Made by a program: the position numbers and the translations under genes. A stretch of DNA of 64,000 nucleotides from Acetoanaerobium pronyense. GTDB taxonomy: Bacteria; Bacillota; Clostridia; Peptostreptococcales; Filifactoraceae. Positions 19,978 to 29,696 of the stretch are shown here, in pieces. Below the pieces are notes generated by a model that was not told where the DNA came from, made no database searches, and was given only the letters and a program-made list of their open reading frames with translations. Each line of letters starts with the position of its first letter. The first letter of the stretch is position 1. The stretch spans positions 62,001 to 126,000 of the forward strand of contig NZ_JAGGLI010000002.1 of the NCBI RefSeq assembly GCF_017874355.1, in the 5' to 3' direction.

Positions 19978-21198
19978 CTAGACCTCCTGTTTTGGAAAGC
20001 TAAGAAGCATATTTCTATAGTACTCGTATTGCTTTTGACGTAGCTCTATCTCACGAGGAAGACCCTCAGTGATTGATGATGTTAAGGCATCGAATTTATC
20101 TAGTATTGATACTATGCGTTCTTGTTCTGTTATGGATTTATCTTGATTATTCGGATAAGGTATTGGAATTTTAACCTGTCTAAGTACATTAGCATTAAAT
20201 TGAGGTTGTCCTCCACCAGACACTAATTTATTGGCTTGATTCCAAAAAAAATCACTCTGGGAAAAATGCCAGTAATATTTAGGATTGATTATATTTTTAT
20301 CAAAATCAAGTTTAATCAAAAATCCAGCAAAGATTGCGGGGTAATCTTCTTCAAATATCATGGTTTTCCCATATGTAGCTCCTGTTCTCGCCATTAATAA
20401 ATCATTTTTTTTCAGAATAAATTTTTTGTTCTCATCTGAAATATCAACAAATTTGGAATCTGAAGATATAAGTTTGCCATTCATATTTATATCAGTAATT
20501 CTAATAAATCTAGCTGTTCCCGATTCTTGAGCTTTTGCAGCATATCCATAGACAAATTTACCAATTTCTCCTAGCTCTTTCCACTCAACTTCCACTTCTT
20601 CAAAACTAAGTAGCTTGTCACGGTAATAAGTATATTGCTTTTTACGAGCTGTAAGCTCTGCTGTAAGCTCTGCTGTAAGCTCTGCTGTAAGCTCTGTAAA
20701 GGTGTCTAAAATGCGGACGATTTCCTCTTGTACTTTTAGAGGGGGGATAGGAACAAGGAATTTATCAGTATCAGGTGTTGAAATTTGTGGCATTTGCATT
20801 CTACTACCTATATTTTGGAAATATTCTTCATTTATCTTTAAAAAATAGTATACGAATTTAATATTAATATTTTCATTTTTTGAATGATAAGACCACATTT
20901 CATTCTTATGAGAAAAAGGTTTATCATAATATTCAAATTCAATAACTCCGCGTGATTTCACTATTATAGATGGTTCGCGATTAACATCTTTTTCTGGTAT
21001 ATCTTCAAAATTAACAAATGCTATAGTTTTTCCACCTGCAAATATTTTTAGTGGAGCATTATCCTTGTGTATTTCTTTCATTTGACCAGCAGTTATTTTT
21101 GTACCTTTAGTTCGCACTAATACCTTCCCTAAGGGTTTCCACTCAACATCAATTCCATTAGGACAAAGTGCTTTTATTAATCCCTCAAGTTTACTCAT
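19978..21198 (-). CDS. hsdS: Type I restriction enzyme, S (specificity) subunit
   Basis: Provides DNA recognition for the modification and restriction complexes. The roughly 406 residues hold two target-recognition domains separated by a central conserved helix. That helix contains [17 protein letters not shown], encoded by four perfect 12-bp repeats, before [16 protein letters not shown] second copy of the conserved region ([16 protein letters not shown]) ends the protein. I start at ATG 21198, which overlaps the rhuM stop (AATGAGTAA) and follows AGGCGGTG; GTG 21207 is a weaker alternative. Both domains look complete. The repeat tract is of the kind that changes spacer length in EcoR124-type enzymes. 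Confidence 0.95.
   Translation of the reverse strand: MSKLEGLIKALCPNGIDVEWKPLGKVLVRTKGTKITAGQMKEIHKDNAPLKIFAGGKTIAFVNFEDIPEKDVNREPSIIVKSRGVIEFEYYDKPFSHKNEMWSYHSKNENINIKFVYYFLKINEEYFQNIGSRMQMPQISTPDTDKFLVPIPPLKVQEEIVRILDTFTELTAELTAELTAELTARKKQYTYYRDKLLSFEEVEVEWKELGEIGKFVYGYAAKAQESGTARFIRITDINMNGKLISSDSKFVDISDENKKFILKKNDLLMARTGATYGKTMIFEEDYPAIFAGFLIKLDFDKNIINPKYYWHFSQSDFFWNQANKLVSGGGQPQFNANVLRQVKIPIPYPNNQDKSITEQERIVSILDKFDALTSSITEGLPREIELRQKQYEYYRNMLLSFPKQEV
20648..20695 (-). repeat. Four perfect 12-bp tandem repeats inside hsdS
   Basis: The unit GCTGTAAGCTCT (plus strand) is repeated four times without change. In frame it encodes Ala-Glu-Leu-Thr units in the spacer helix between the two recognition domains. 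Gain or loss of a unit keeps the frame. Confidence 0.95.
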
Positions 21199-22216
21199 TA
21201 TTTCCACCGCCTTTTTTCAAAAGCCTTTTCACTTCTTTTTCAAAGTCTGAATTTATCTTTTGATTTTTGTTAAATTCATCATATTCAGCTTTTGCTTTTT
21301 TATCAGCAAGTATTTTTGAAATTTTTCCTTTATCCTTTAAAATATCATATTTTCTAAATGCTAAAAACTCGTTTATACTTGTTGCAAACTCTTTCATCGT
21401 AAAAGTGTTTTCACGCTCTATCAAATCTTCTATGTAATCAAAATAGCCTGTAACTGCACGTTCAAGCTGTCTTATCTGTTTTTCATTAAGATAATTTTTA
21501 GCAACTGTAACATCACTTTTTAAAATTCTGCCATCAGGTGAGTTTTTCCAAGTTGTGAGTCCCATGTTTTTTTTGGTTTTATCTGCTTGACTCTCAATAA
21601 TTTCTGCTGCTGTTTTGCCTGTAATGGCATAGTGAAATTTATTTTGCACCATTGCATAAAATTCCTTTGTTAATTCGGCATTTTTGTCGTAATCAATGCT
21701 ACACTCTGCAAAAATATCTGTAATTTGCAACCAAATTCTTCGCTCACTTGAACGAATAGAGCGAACACGTTCCAACAGTTCTTTAAAATAATCTTTACCA
21801 AAGGCTGTTTTGCCTTGTTTTAAGCGATCATCGTCCATTGCAAAGCCTTTTGTCATGTATTCTTTTAAAATCCCTGTTGCCCATATTCTGAAGTTGGTAG
21901 CTTTTCGTGAGTTAACACGATATCCAACGGATATAATTGCATCAAGGTTATAGAACTTCGTTGCCTTTGTTTGAGTTTTCCCCTCCATAGCACCATGTTC
22001 AGTGGTTATTTCCAAAATGGAAATAACCACTTTTTCTTCTAATTCGCGTTCTTCAAAGATATTTTTCAAATGCTTTGAAATCGCAGGGACACCAACTTCA
22101 AATAGCTCTGACATAGCTTTTTGTGTGAGCCAAATGGTTTCATCTTTTACTACAGCATTAACAGACACATCTTCTTCGGGTGTATTGTATATCAAAAATT
22201 GCAATTCGTTATTCAT
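21191..22216 (-). CDS. rhuM: RhuM family protein within the type I R-M operon
   Basis: A 341-residue protein with the RhuM pattern: ETIWLTQKAMSELFEV near the N-terminus (KilA-N/Bro-like start), ITTEHGAMEGKTQ, KFYNLDAIISVGYRVNS, and FRIWATGILKEYMTKGF. The C-terminal part has GKTAAEIIESQADK. RhuM genes are often embedded in type I restriction loci, but their biochemical role is not settled. It starts three bases after the hsdM stop, with GAGGTG inside hsdM, and overlaps hsdS, so it is fully integrated in the operon. A 13-bp perfect inverted repeat lies inside the gene at 22002-22030. Confidence 0.88.
   Translation of the reverse strand: MNNELQFLIYNTPEEDVSVNAVVKDETIWLTQKAMSELFEVGVPAISKHLKNIFEERELEEKVVISILEITTEHGAMEGKTQTKATKFYNLDAIISVGYRVNSRKATNFRIWATGILKEYMTKGFAMDDDRLKQGKTAFGKDYFKELLERVRSIRSSERRIWLQITDIFAECSIDYDKNAELTKEFYAMVQNKFHYAITGKTAAEIIESQADKTKKNMGLTTWKNSPDGRILKSDVTVAKNYLNEKQIRQLERAVTGYFDYIEDLIERENTFTMKEFATSINEFLAFRKYDILKDKGKISKILADKKAKAEYDEFNKNQKINSDFEKEVKRLLKKGGGNNE
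22002..22030 (+). terminator. Perfect 13-bp inverted repeat inside rhuM, terminator-like in the antisense direction
   Basis: GTGGTTATTTCCA, three-base loop, TGGAAATAACCAC, then TTTTT on the plus strand. On the sense strand of rhuM there is no T run after the stem. Confidence 0.45.
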
Positions 22217-22219
22217 AAT

Positions 22220-23767
22220 TTACACCTCAATTTCTGCAATAATTTCATCAATCTCAGTTCTTAGCTTGTCTATTTTTGCTACAGTAGTTTTTATTTCTTG
22301 ATTTAGCTCATTTATATCTATTATTTCTCTTGTGTCTTTTGCTTCTACATATGAGCTTACTGATAGGTTGTAGTCATTATCTACTATAGCTTCATAATCT
22401 ACGCATTTTGCAACATGAGGGATATCTTCTTTAGTGTCAAATATCTTCATTATTTCTTCTATATGTTTTTCTGTTAGGACGTTGTTATTGGTTTCTTTTT
22501 TGTAGAAATCTGCTCCACTTGCATCTATAAATTGGGTTTTGTTATCTGTTTTATGTTTTGATAGGACTAGGATATTGACAGCTATAGAGGTTCCAAAGAA
22601 AAGATTTGGAGCTAGTGATATTACTGTCTCTACAAAGTTTTTGTCTATTAGGTATTTTCTTATTTTTTGCTCTGCTCCACCACGATAGAAGATTCCAGGA
22701 AAGCATACTATAGCGGCTCTACCTTTACTTGATAGGTAGCTCAGTGAGTGAAGTACAAAGGCAAAGTCTGCTTTTGATTTTGGAGCTAGTACTCCTGCAG
22801 GTGCAAATCTATCATCATTTATAAGGGTAGGGTCATCACTACCTATCCAGTTTACTGAATAAGGTGGATTAGACACTATTGCATCAAAAGGCTTATCCTC
22901 TGCATAATGAGGGTCTAATAGAGTGTTTCCAAGTGCTATATGAAATTTATCGTAGTTTATGTTATGTAAGAACATATTCATTCGAGCAAGGTTATATGTA
23001 GTATGATTTATTTCTTGACCGTAAAATCCATCTTCTATTATATGCTCATCAAATTGCTTCTTTGCTTGTAACAAGAGTGACCCAGAACCAGCCGCTGGAT
23101 CATATATTTTGTTGATTGATGATTGGCCATGAATTGCTAATTTTGCTATAAGGTTTGACACGCTCTGAGGGGTAAAGAACTCTCCACCAGACTTTCCTGC
23201 ATTTGCAGCATAGTTGGATATTAGAAATTCGTAAGCATCACCAAATAGGTCTATTTGACTTTCTTGAAATTCCCCAAAGTTTAGCCCTGCGACTCCTTTG
23301 ATTACTGCTGCTAGGCGAGTGTTTTTATCTTTTACTGTATTTCCTAGTCTATTGCTAGTAGTGTCAAAATCTGCAAACAATCCTTTGATATCCATTTCAG
23401 AAGGATATCCATTAGCCGAGCTTTCAATAGCTGAAAATATAGATGCTAGGTCTGTGTTTAGGCTTTCATTTGTGTTGGCAGTTTTTGCAATATTTTCAAA
23501 TAGTTGGCTTGGGTATATAAAATAACCTTTTGTCTTGATTGCATCATCTTTTATTTCATGAGTTATGATATCATCTGGAAGCTCTGCGTATTTTATAGTC
23601 TCGTCCCCTGCTTCTATATAGGCAGAGAAGTTTTCACTTATAAATCTATAAAATAATGTTCCAAGAACATATTGCTTGAAATCCCATCCGTCTACTGAGC
23701 CTCTTACATCATTTGCTATCTTCCATATTTGAGATTGTAATTCTGCTCTTTGTGCTGCACTTGTCAT
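22220..23767 (-). CDS. hsdM: Type I restriction enzyme, M (methyltransferase) subunit
   Basis: N6-adenine methyltransferase that modifies the site chosen by HsdS. The 515 residues have the helical N-terminal domain, [20 protein letters not shown] motif I in [17 protein letters not shown], and the catalytic motif [10 protein letters not shown]. The family phrase [11 protein letters not shown]-like [14 protein letters not shown] follows. All essential motifs are present. AACTGGAGGAATAAAC leads to the ATG. It follows the ATPase gene by 29 bases and precedes rhuM, hsdS and hsdR. Confidence 0.97.
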   Translation of the reverse strand: MTSAAQRAELQSQIWKIANDVRGSVDGWDFKQYVLGTLFYRFISENFSAYIEAGDETIKYAELPDDIITHEIKDDAIKTKGYFIYPSQLFENIAKTANTNESLNTDLASIFSAIESSANGYPSEMDIKGLFADFDTTSNRLGNTVKDKNTRLAAVIKGVAGLNFGEFQESQIDLFGDAYEFLISNYAANAGKSGGEFFTPQSVSNLIAKLAIHGQSSINKIYDPAAGSGSLLLQAKKQFDEHIIEDGFYGQEINHTTYNLARMNMFLHNINYDKFHIALGNTLLDPHYAEDKPFDAIVSNPPYSVNWIGSDDPTLINDDRFAPAGVLAPKSKADFAFVLHSLSYLSSKGRAAIVCFPGIFYRGGAEQKIRKYLIDKNFVETVISLAPNLFFGTSIAVNILVLSKHKTDNKTQFIDASGADFYKKETNNNVLTEKHIEEIMKIFDTKEDIPHVAKCVDYEAIVDNDYNLSVSSYVEAKDTREIIDINELNQEIKTTVAKIDKLRTEIDEIIAEIEV

Positions 23768-23796
23768 GTTTATTCCTCCAGTTAGTTTACTTAATT

Positions 23797-24996
23797 TTAG
23801 AATTGCTCCATCAATAGAAAATCTCTGATATTCATATGCTTTATTCCATTTCTCCCTCTATCAATTTCGTCCATAGTAATAACATATTTAGGATAGTTGT
23901 CTGGAATAGATTCAAGTACAGAAAACTCTCTCTCCATAGTTTCATCTGATGCAAGCAGATATGACACCTGTACATAAATTCTTGAATTTCCTTCTTCTGC
24001 TACAAAATCTACTTCATTATTAAGATTTTTTCCTATTCTGACATCATATCCTCTACTCAACAATTCCATATATACAATATTTTCTAGTGTTTGATTAATA
24101 TCTCTCATATTGTTGCCATAGACTGCTTCTCTGATACCATGGTCTGCTATATATATTTTTTCCTGAAATTGCAGTATTTTTTTTCCTAACAAATCTTCTC
24201 TTTGCACCAAATGTAAAAAACAAGCAGTTTTACAGTATTCTATATAATTATATATAGTTTCTGTTGAAACGCTACGAAGCTCGCTTTTTAGATATTTTGA
24301 AATATTAGATGCCGAAAATGTATTCCCTATGTTGGCTATAAAGAATTGAATCATTCTTTTTAGTAGCTCTATATCTCTTACTTTATTGCGTGTAGCGATG
24401 TCTTTTAATATGATAGAGTCATAAATATCATTCAAATACTGCATAGCACTTCTATCATCAATAGGAAACTGATAAAGAAATGGCATTCCCCCTCTAACTA
24501 GGTATATTTGAAATATCTCTTGTTTATTTTTTGTTGGAAATAAATCCAATATCTCTATATATGAAAAAGGATAAATTTTTATTTCTACATAACGTCCAGC
24601 TAGGTATGTTGCAAGCTCCCCAGATAATAATTTTGCATTCGAGCCTGTGATATAGATGTCTGTATCAAAATCTATCATTACCGCATTAATTAATGTTTCC
24701 CAATCTTCAATTTCTTGTATCTCATCAAAAAAAAGATATACTTTTTGGTTGGATTTTTCTACAAATCTTTTTACATGCTCATAAATTCCATCAACTGTAT
24801 TTTCAAATTGATTCTTTTTGCTCTCTAGATTTATTGACATGAAATATTTTTTATCCATCCCGTGATTTATTAATTCATTCTGGATAAGTTCAAGCATAAC
24901 TGACTTTCCTGAGCGACGAATACCTGTTAATACCTTGATTATAGGTTGATTAATAAATGGACGAATTTTCGACATATATTTTTCTCTTAAAATCAT
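23797..24996 (-). CDS. AAA-type ATPase with DUF4143 C-terminal domain
   Basis: A roughly 399-residue P-loop protein: Walker A is GIRRSGKS (near the N-terminus), Walker B is [14 protein letters not shown], and the sensor region has [22 protein letters not shown]. The C-terminal half carries the DUF4143 nuclease-like fold with [19 protein letters not shown]. Such proteins are widespread and poorly understood. I start at ATG 24996, six bases behind AAAGGGTGTGAT; the upstream GTG lies inside that site. It is the first gene behind a predicted promoter and 29 bases before hsdM, so it is probably co-transcribed with the restriction system. Whether it takes part in defence is unknown. Confidence 0.85.
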   Translation of the reverse strand: MILREKYMSKIRPFINQPIIKVLTGIRRSGKSVMLELIQNELINHGMDKKYFMSINLESKKNQFENTVDGIYEHVKRFVEKSNQKVYLFFDEIQEIEDWETLINAVMIDFDTDIYITGSNAKLLSGELATYLAGRYVEIKIYPFSYIEILDLFPTKNKQEIFQIYLVRGGMPFLYQFPIDDRSAMQYLNDIYDSIILKDIATRNKVRDIELLKRMIQFFIANIGNTFSASNISKYLKSELRSVSTETIYNYIEYCKTACFLHLVQREDLLGKKILQFQEKIYIADHGIREAVYGNNMRDINQTLENIVYMELLSRGYDVRIGKNLNNEVDFVAEEGNSRIYVQVSYLLASDETMEREFSVLESIPDNYPKYVITMDEIDRGRNGIKHMNIRDFLLMEQF

Positions 24997-25031
24997 TTCT
25001 ATCACACCCTTTAAGTTACTTCATATTTATA

Positions 25032-25059
25032 GTTTTATACATTTATAACGAAAAGTCAA
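25032..25059 (-). promoter_or_regulatory. Predicted promoter of the ATPase/type I R-M operon
   Basis: TTGACT (25059-25054), 16-bp spacer, TAAAAC (25037-25032) on the minus strand. An imperfect palindrome, TTTCG-N6-CGAAA, lies about 25 bases upstream and might bind a regulator. Confidence 0.5.
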
Positions 25060-25145
25060 GAGATTTTCATGATTAATTTTCGTTGTATCGAAATCTTTTA
25101 ACAATTATTGTATTTGTTATATGAATAATTCAGCTTTTTAGATAT

Positions 25146-25207
25146 AAAAAAACCTAGAGTCTTTTAAACATTTAAATTTACATATGTTTAAAAATCTAGG
25201 TTTTTTA
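25146..25207 (-). terminator. Large terminator hairpin after folC
   Basis: On the minus strand AAAACCTAGA and a further TTAAACAT pair with AATGTTTAA and CTAGGTTTTTTT. The stem is long and AT-rich and ends in a run of T. Confidence 0.8.
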
Positions 25208-25254
25208 TTTGGATGTTTTATTTGGATGTTTTATTTGGATGTTTTTTTTGGATG
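25203..25254 (-). repeat. Four 13-bp tandem repeats between the folC stop and its terminator
   Basis: TTTTATTTGGATG occurs three times exactly and once as TTTTTTTTGGATG, head to tail with no spacer (starts at 25203, 25216, 25229 and 25242). The unit length is not a multiple of three and the tract lies outside the reading frame. Confidence 0.95.
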
Positions 25255-25257
25255 CTT

Positions 25258-26556
25258 TTATTCCTCTTCTTTTATTATTGACCTTACTTCTCCAATAAGA
25301 TAAAGTGAGCCTGCATATACTATCGCTTCTTTTTCTCCCTTTATTTTACTTGCAATCTCTATAGCTTCGTTTATATTGTTTGTAGCTACTGCACTTTTGT
25401 TATGAGCTTTGATTTTTTCACAAAGAAGCTCTGCTGTAAGAGCTCTATCGCTGTTTGGGGTGGTAGCAATCACCTCATCAACCACAGGAAGTAGGATTGA
25501 AAGAACCTTATCTACGTCCTTGTCTTTTAGCATTCCAAATACTAGTGTAACCTTATAATCATGAAGGTATTTAGAAATTGAATCCGCAAGTACAGCTGCC
25601 CCCTCTTCATTATGAGCTCCATCTATTATTGTTATAGGGTTTTTCTTTAAAAGCTCAAGTCTTCCTCCCCATTTTGTCTTTTTAAGACCATTTATGATGT
25701 GCTCATCACTTATGTCAGCAAGGTTTTTGTCAGAAAGAAGCTTTAATGTAGTAGCTGCTGTAAGGGCATTTTTACTTTGATGATCTCCAATAAGCCCAAT
25801 AGTCAGATCTTTAAACTCCTGTCCAAGAACATTCATATCCATTTCTTGTCCATAAAGAGATGCTCCCTTTACTTTTACATCTCTTGTATTTATTTCATAT
25901 ACTTCAACATCTTTTTCTTCTGCAACTTTAAGAACTACTTCTCTAGCTTCATCTTTTTGAGGATAAAGGACAAGAGGAGAACTTGATTTAATGATTCCAG
26001 CCTTTTCGTATGCTATACCAGATAGCTTGTCTCCAAGCTGGTCTACATGGTCTATGCTTATCGATGTGATTACTGTCATTACAGGCTCATCTATGACGTT
26101 TGTGGCATCATGCCTTCCACCAAGACCTACCTCTAGGACAAGGTAATCCACCTTTTCCATATCAAAATATAAAAAGCCTATAGCTGTTGTAACTTCAAAC
26201 TCTGTAGGGTGAGGCATCCCTTCTTTTACCATCTCATCTACTTTTTCTTTAACTATAGTAGTTAGCTCTGCCAGTTTGTCGTTTGGAATATTTTTTCCAT
26301 TTATTCTCATTCTTTCATTAAAAACTTCAAGAAATGGAGATGTATAAAGACCTACCTTATAACCTGCTTCTATAAGAGTAGTAGATAAAAACGAACAGGT
26401 AGAACCTTTTCCATTGGTCCCTGCAACGTGTATCACCTTTATATTATTTTGAGGATTGCCAAGTTTGTTTAATAGATATAGTATATTTTCTGTTCCTTTT
26501 TTCATACCTAACTTGTATGTGGAAGTGATGTATTGCAAAGCCTCTTGATAGTTCAT
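25258..26556 (-). CDS. folC: Bifunctional folylpolyglutamate synthase/dihydrofolate synthase
   Basis: Adds glutamate to folates and, in many bacteria, makes dihydrofolate from dihydropteroate. The 432 residues belong to the Mur ligase fold: P-loop HVAGTNGKGSTCSF (about 43-56), the folate-site phrase GLYTSPFLEVFNERMRING, the carbamylated-lysine region, and TIIDGAHNEEGAAVL in the C-terminal domain. It lies downstream of valS, a common clostridial arrangement, but a terminator after valS suggests partly separate expression. The stop is immediately followed by the 13-bp repeats and a terminator. Confidence 0.94.
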   Translation of the reverse strand: MNYQEALQYITSTYKLGMKKGTENILYLLNKLGNPQNNIKVIHVAGTNGKGSTCSFLSTTLIEAGYKVGLYTSPFLEVFNERMRINGKNIPNDKLAELTTIVKEKVDEMVKEGMPHPTEFEVTTAIGFLYFDMEKVDYLVLEVGLGGRHDATNVIDEPVMTVITSISIDHVDQLGDKLSGIAYEKAGIIKSSSPLVLYPQKDEAREVVLKVAEEKDVEVYEINTRDVKVKGASLYGQEMDMNVLGQEFKDLTIGLIGDHQSKNALTAATTLKLLSDKNLADISDEHIINGLKKTKWGGRLELLKKNPITIIDGAHNEEGAAVLADSISKYLHDYKVTLVFGMLKDKDVDKVLSILLPVVDEVIATTPNSDRALTAELLCEKIKAHNKSAVATNNINEAIEIASKIKGEKEAIVYAGSLYLIGEVRSIIKEEE

Positions 26557-26635
26557 TATTAGGACTTCCCCCTCTAAATTATTTGATTTATCATCATTAT
26601 ATATTGGAAATTTAATATTTCCAAGTTATTTTTTT

Positions 26636-26671
26636 TGAAAAAAATAGGAACCTTGAATTTAGGTCCCTATT
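26636..26671 (-). terminator. Terminator after valS
   Basis: ATAGGGACCT, loop, AGGTTCCTATTTTTTT on the minus strand, in the gap between valS and folC. Confidence 0.8.
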
Positions 26672-26686
26672 ACATCTATAAACTTT

Positions 26687-29341
26687 TTATAGCTTGCTTT
26701 TTACAAAATCTAAACGCTCAATCACAGCGCGATACATATCTTCAAATTTGCTTTGTTTCCCTTTTTCTTCATCAATCAGGCTTTGAGGAGCTTTTTTGAT
26801 AAAGCCTTCATTTGAAAGCTTTCCAGCAACTCTTTTGATTTCCCCTTCAAGCTTAGCCTTTTCTTTTTCGAGTCTCTCAAGCTCTTTAGCAAAGTCTACA
26901 AGCTCATCCATAGGCATAAATAGCTTTGCCCCTTCTATAACTGCGCTCATAGCATCTTCAGGTATTTCTTTTTCATCACCTATATAAGAAACACTTGATG
27001 CTGATGCTAGATTGATAAAATAATCATGTCCTTTTTCAAGGGCTGTTTTTGACGTTCCTTCTGAAAGTACAATAAGCTTAGCCTTCTTAGAAGGAGGTAC
27101 ATTCATCTCAGCCCTAACATTTCTAATATTTCTTATGGCATTTACAATGATTTGCATATCATCTTCTTCCGATTTGAAATTATCTTCATCTTTATAAACT
27201 GGCCAGTCAGATACTATTATAGCCTTATCTTCTCCAATATATGACCAGATTTCTTCTGTGATAAATGGCATAAATGGATGAAGAAGCTTGAGTATTTTTT
27301 TCAGTACATAAAGTAGGGTATACATTGCTGCTTTTTTGGTATTTTCATCATCAGAAAACAATCTTGCCTTTACAAGCTCTATATACCAGTCACAAAACTC
27401 AGACCATGCAAAGTCATAAACCTTTCCAACAGCTATTCCAAGCTCAAATTTCTCCATATTGTCAGTCATTTCATTTGATAGGGTATTTACTCTAGATATT
27501 ATCCACTTGTCTGAAAGCTCTAGATAAGGCTCTACATCTTCTCTAACAAATGATTTATTTTCCATGTTTTCAAGATGCATAAATATGAATCTTGATGCAT
27601 TCCATATCTTGTTTGCAAAGTTTCTTGATGATTCAACCTTCTCCATATGGAATCTCATATCATTTCCTGGAGAGTTTCCTGTTGCAAGTGTAAACCTAAG
27701 AGCATCTGCTCCGTAAGTATCTATGATTTCAAGTGGGTCTATCCCGTTTCCAAGGGATTTACTCATCTTTCGTCCTTCTGAATCCCTTACAAGTCCATGG
27801 ATGAATACATGCTTAAACGGTACCTCATCCATTATAAATAGTGATGAAAACACCATTCTTATTACCCAGAAGAATATTATGTCATATCCTGTAACAAGAG
27901 TACTTGTAGGGTAGAAGTGGTTTATCTCTCTTGTCATCTTAGGCCATCCAAGGGTAGAAAACGGCCATAGAGCTGAAGAAAACCATGTATCAAGTACATC
28001 TTCATCTTGTCTTAAATCAAAGCTCTTACACTTAATACACTGATTTGGTTTTTCCCTTGATACCATTATCTCATCACAGTCTTGACAGTAATAAGCAGGT
28101 ATTCTATGCCCCCACCAAAGTTGCCTTGATATACACCAGTCTCTGATGTTTTCAAGCCAGTTCATATAGGTCTTATCAAATCTATCTGGTACTAGCTCTA
28201 AATCTTTATTTTCAAGGGCATCTATGGCTGGTTTTGCAAGGTCTTTCATTTTTACAAACCACTGCTTTGAAACAAGTGGCTCAACAACGTTGTTACATCT
28301 ATAGCAGTGACCAACATTGTGAGTATGCTCTTTTACCTTTACAAGCTGCCCCATATCATCAAGGTCTTTTACTATTGCCTTTCTGCACTCAAATCTTGTC
28401 ATACCTTCATATTTACCAGCTTTTTCGTTCATAGTACCATCTTCATTCATCACGATAAGCTGAGGAAGGTTATGTCTTTGACCTACTTCAAAGTCATTAG
28501 GGTCATGAGCAGGTGTTATCTTTACAGCTCCTGTACCAAACTCCATATCTACATAGTCATCCTCTATCACAGGGATTTCTCTGTTTAATATAGGAAGTAT
28601 AAGAATCTTTCCTATAAGATGCTTGTATCTTTCATCTTCTTTGTTTACAGCAACTGCAGTATCTCCAAGGATAGTCTCAGGTCTTGTAGTTGCTATCTCT
28701 ATGGTCTCATCAGAGTCCTTTACCTTATATATTACATGGTAAAAATTACCAGCAACCTCATCATGCTCAACCTCGGCATCTGATAAAGAGGTTTTACAGT
28801 CTACGCACCAGTTGATGATTCTATTTCCTCTATATATATGTCCCTGCTCATAAAGCTTTATAAAAAACTCTGTAACAGCCTCGTTACATCCTTCATCCAT
28901 TGTGAATCTTTCTCTTTCCCAGTCGCAGGAATCTCCGAGCTTTTTCATCTGCTCTACTATCCTGCCTCCAAATTCTTCTTTCCAAGCCCATGCACGCTTT
29001 AAAAACTCTTCTCTGCCTAGTTCTTCCTTTGTAAGACCTTCCTTCTCTTTTACCCTCTCTACAACCTTTACCTCTGTAGCTATGCTGGCGTGGTCTGTTC
29101 CTGGCTGCCATAAAGTGTTGTAGCCCTGCATCCTCTTCCATCTTATAAGAATATCCTGAAGAGTATGATCAAGAGCATGGCCCATATGAAGCTGCCCTGT
29201 AATATTTGGTGGTGGAAGCACTATAGAGTAAGGCTCCCTTGATGGGTCTATTTTAGCCTTAAAGTAGCCACTATCTTCCCACATCTTGTATATTCTGTCT
29301 TCAAACTCTTTTGGATCATAATTCTTTGGAATATTTGACAT
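26687..29341 (-). CDS. valS: Valine-tRNA ligase
   Basis: Charges tRNA-Val. The roughly 884-residue class I synthetase shows PPPNITGQLHMGHAL with HMGH at 52-55 and GRKMSKSLGNGIDP for the KMSKS loop. Between them are the CP1 editing domain with ATTRPETILGDTAVAV and a four-Cys zinc site (YYCQDCDE, QCIKCKS). A C-terminal coiled coil follows (ELERLEKEKAKLEGEIKRV). The frame is open further upstream, but AAGGAGGAAAAT leads to ATG 29341, which is the start chosen. The T-box leader upstream indicates control by uncharged tRNA-Val. Confidence 0.98.
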   Translation of the reverse strand: MSNIPKNYDPKEFEDRIYKMWEDSGYFKAKIDPSREPYSIVLPPPNITGQLHMGHALDHTLQDILIRWKRMQGYNTLWQPGTDHASIATEVKVVERVKEKEGLTKEELGREEFLKRAWAWKEEFGGRIVEQMKKLGDSCDWERERFTMDEGCNEAVTEFFIKLYEQGHIYRGNRIINWCVDCKTSLSDAEVEHDEVAGNFYHVIYKVKDSDETIEIATTRPETILGDTAVAVNKEDERYKHLIGKILILPILNREIPVIEDDYVDMEFGTGAVKITPAHDPNDFEVGQRHNLPQLIVMNEDGTMNEKAGKYEGMTRFECRKAIVKDLDDMGQLVKVKEHTHNVGHCYRCNNVVEPLVSKQWFVKMKDLAKPAIDALENKDLELVPDRFDKTYMNWLENIRDWCISRQLWWGHRIPAYYCQDCDEIMVSREKPNQCIKCKSFDLRQDEDVLDTWFSSALWPFSTLGWPKMTREINHFYPTSTLVTGYDIIFFWVIRMVFSSLFIMDEVPFKHVFIHGLVRDSEGRKMSKSLGNGIDPLEIIDTYGADALRFTLATGNSPGNDMRFHMEKVESSRNFANKIWNASRFIFMHLENMENKSFVREDVEPYLELSDKWIISRVNTLSNEMTDNMEKFELGIAVGKVYDFAWSEFCDWYIELVKARLFSDDENTKKAAMYTLLYVLKKILKLLHPFMPFITEEIWSYIGEDKAIIVSDWPVYKDEDNFKSEEDDMQIIVNAIRNIRNVRAEMNVPPSKKAKLIVLSEGTSKTALEKGHDYFINLASASSVSYIGDEKEIPEDAMSAVIEGAKLFMPMDELVDFAKELERLEKEKAKLEGEIKRVAGKLSNEGFIKKAPQSLIDEEKGKQSKFEDMYRAVIERLDFVKSKL

Positions 29342-29367
29342 ATTTTCCTCCTTGTAAAAAAACATAT

Positions 29368-29607
29368 AAAAAGCCCCTCATCCTGTATAAGGACGAAGGG
29401 ACTTGTTCGCGGTACCACCTTAATTCTGCAAAAATTGCAGCTCTCGATATCTTTAACGCAGATACTACGTCTCTCCTACTCTATTCAGAGAGATGACTCC
29501 AAAGCTACATCCAGTATATCCAGCCACAGGATCTTCCAGCCGATGAATCCTGCTCTCTATTGCCTTTCATAAAGGACCTCTTTTTCTCAGTCGTTATTAT
29601 TACTTTG
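29368..29607 (-). promoter_or_regulatory. T-box riboswitch controlling valS
   Basis: The leader RNA begins near the predicted start point, with stem I opened by GACTGAG and closed by GGAGTC. The specifier codon candidate is GTA (29508-29506), a valine codon, in GATGTAGC. The conserved T-box AAGGTGGTACCGCG lies at 29421-29408 and its TGGT suits a tRNA ending in ACCA. The terminator GTCCCTTCGTCCT/AGGATGAGGGGCTTTTT follows (29402-29368). The ribosome binding site of valS is 20 bases further on. Confidence 0.93.
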
Positions 29608-29613
29608 AAATAT

Positions 29614-29642
29614 ATTATATAAATAATTGACTTTTTAGTCAA
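29614..29642 (-). promoter_or_regulatory. Sigma-A promoter of the valS T-box leader
   Basis: TTGACT (29642-29637), 17-bp spacer, TATAAT (29619-29614) on the minus strand. Confidence 0.85.
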
Positions 29643-29651
29643 TTGTATTTG

Positions 29652-29681
29652 AAAAAAAAGGATAGCACGAGGTCTATCCTA
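29652..29681 (-). terminator. Terminator after phoU
   Basis: AGGATAG, loop, CTATCCT and then eight T on the minus strand. It ends the pst-phoU unit just before the valS promoter. Confidence 0.8.
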
Positions 29682-29696
29682 TGGAAGGGCGTAAAT

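Noticed and set aside
20648-20695. CRISPR array
   Set aside because: The repeats have no spacers and encode an in-frame spacer helix in HsdS.
25203-25254. CRISPR array or coding repeat
   Set aside because: 13-bp units directly adjacent without spacers and outside any frame; simple tandem duplication.
16877-25260. Prophage or integrative element around the restriction genes
   Set aside because: No integrase, transposase, tRNA gene or flanking att-like direct repeat was found at either side; an inserted defence island remains possible but unproven.
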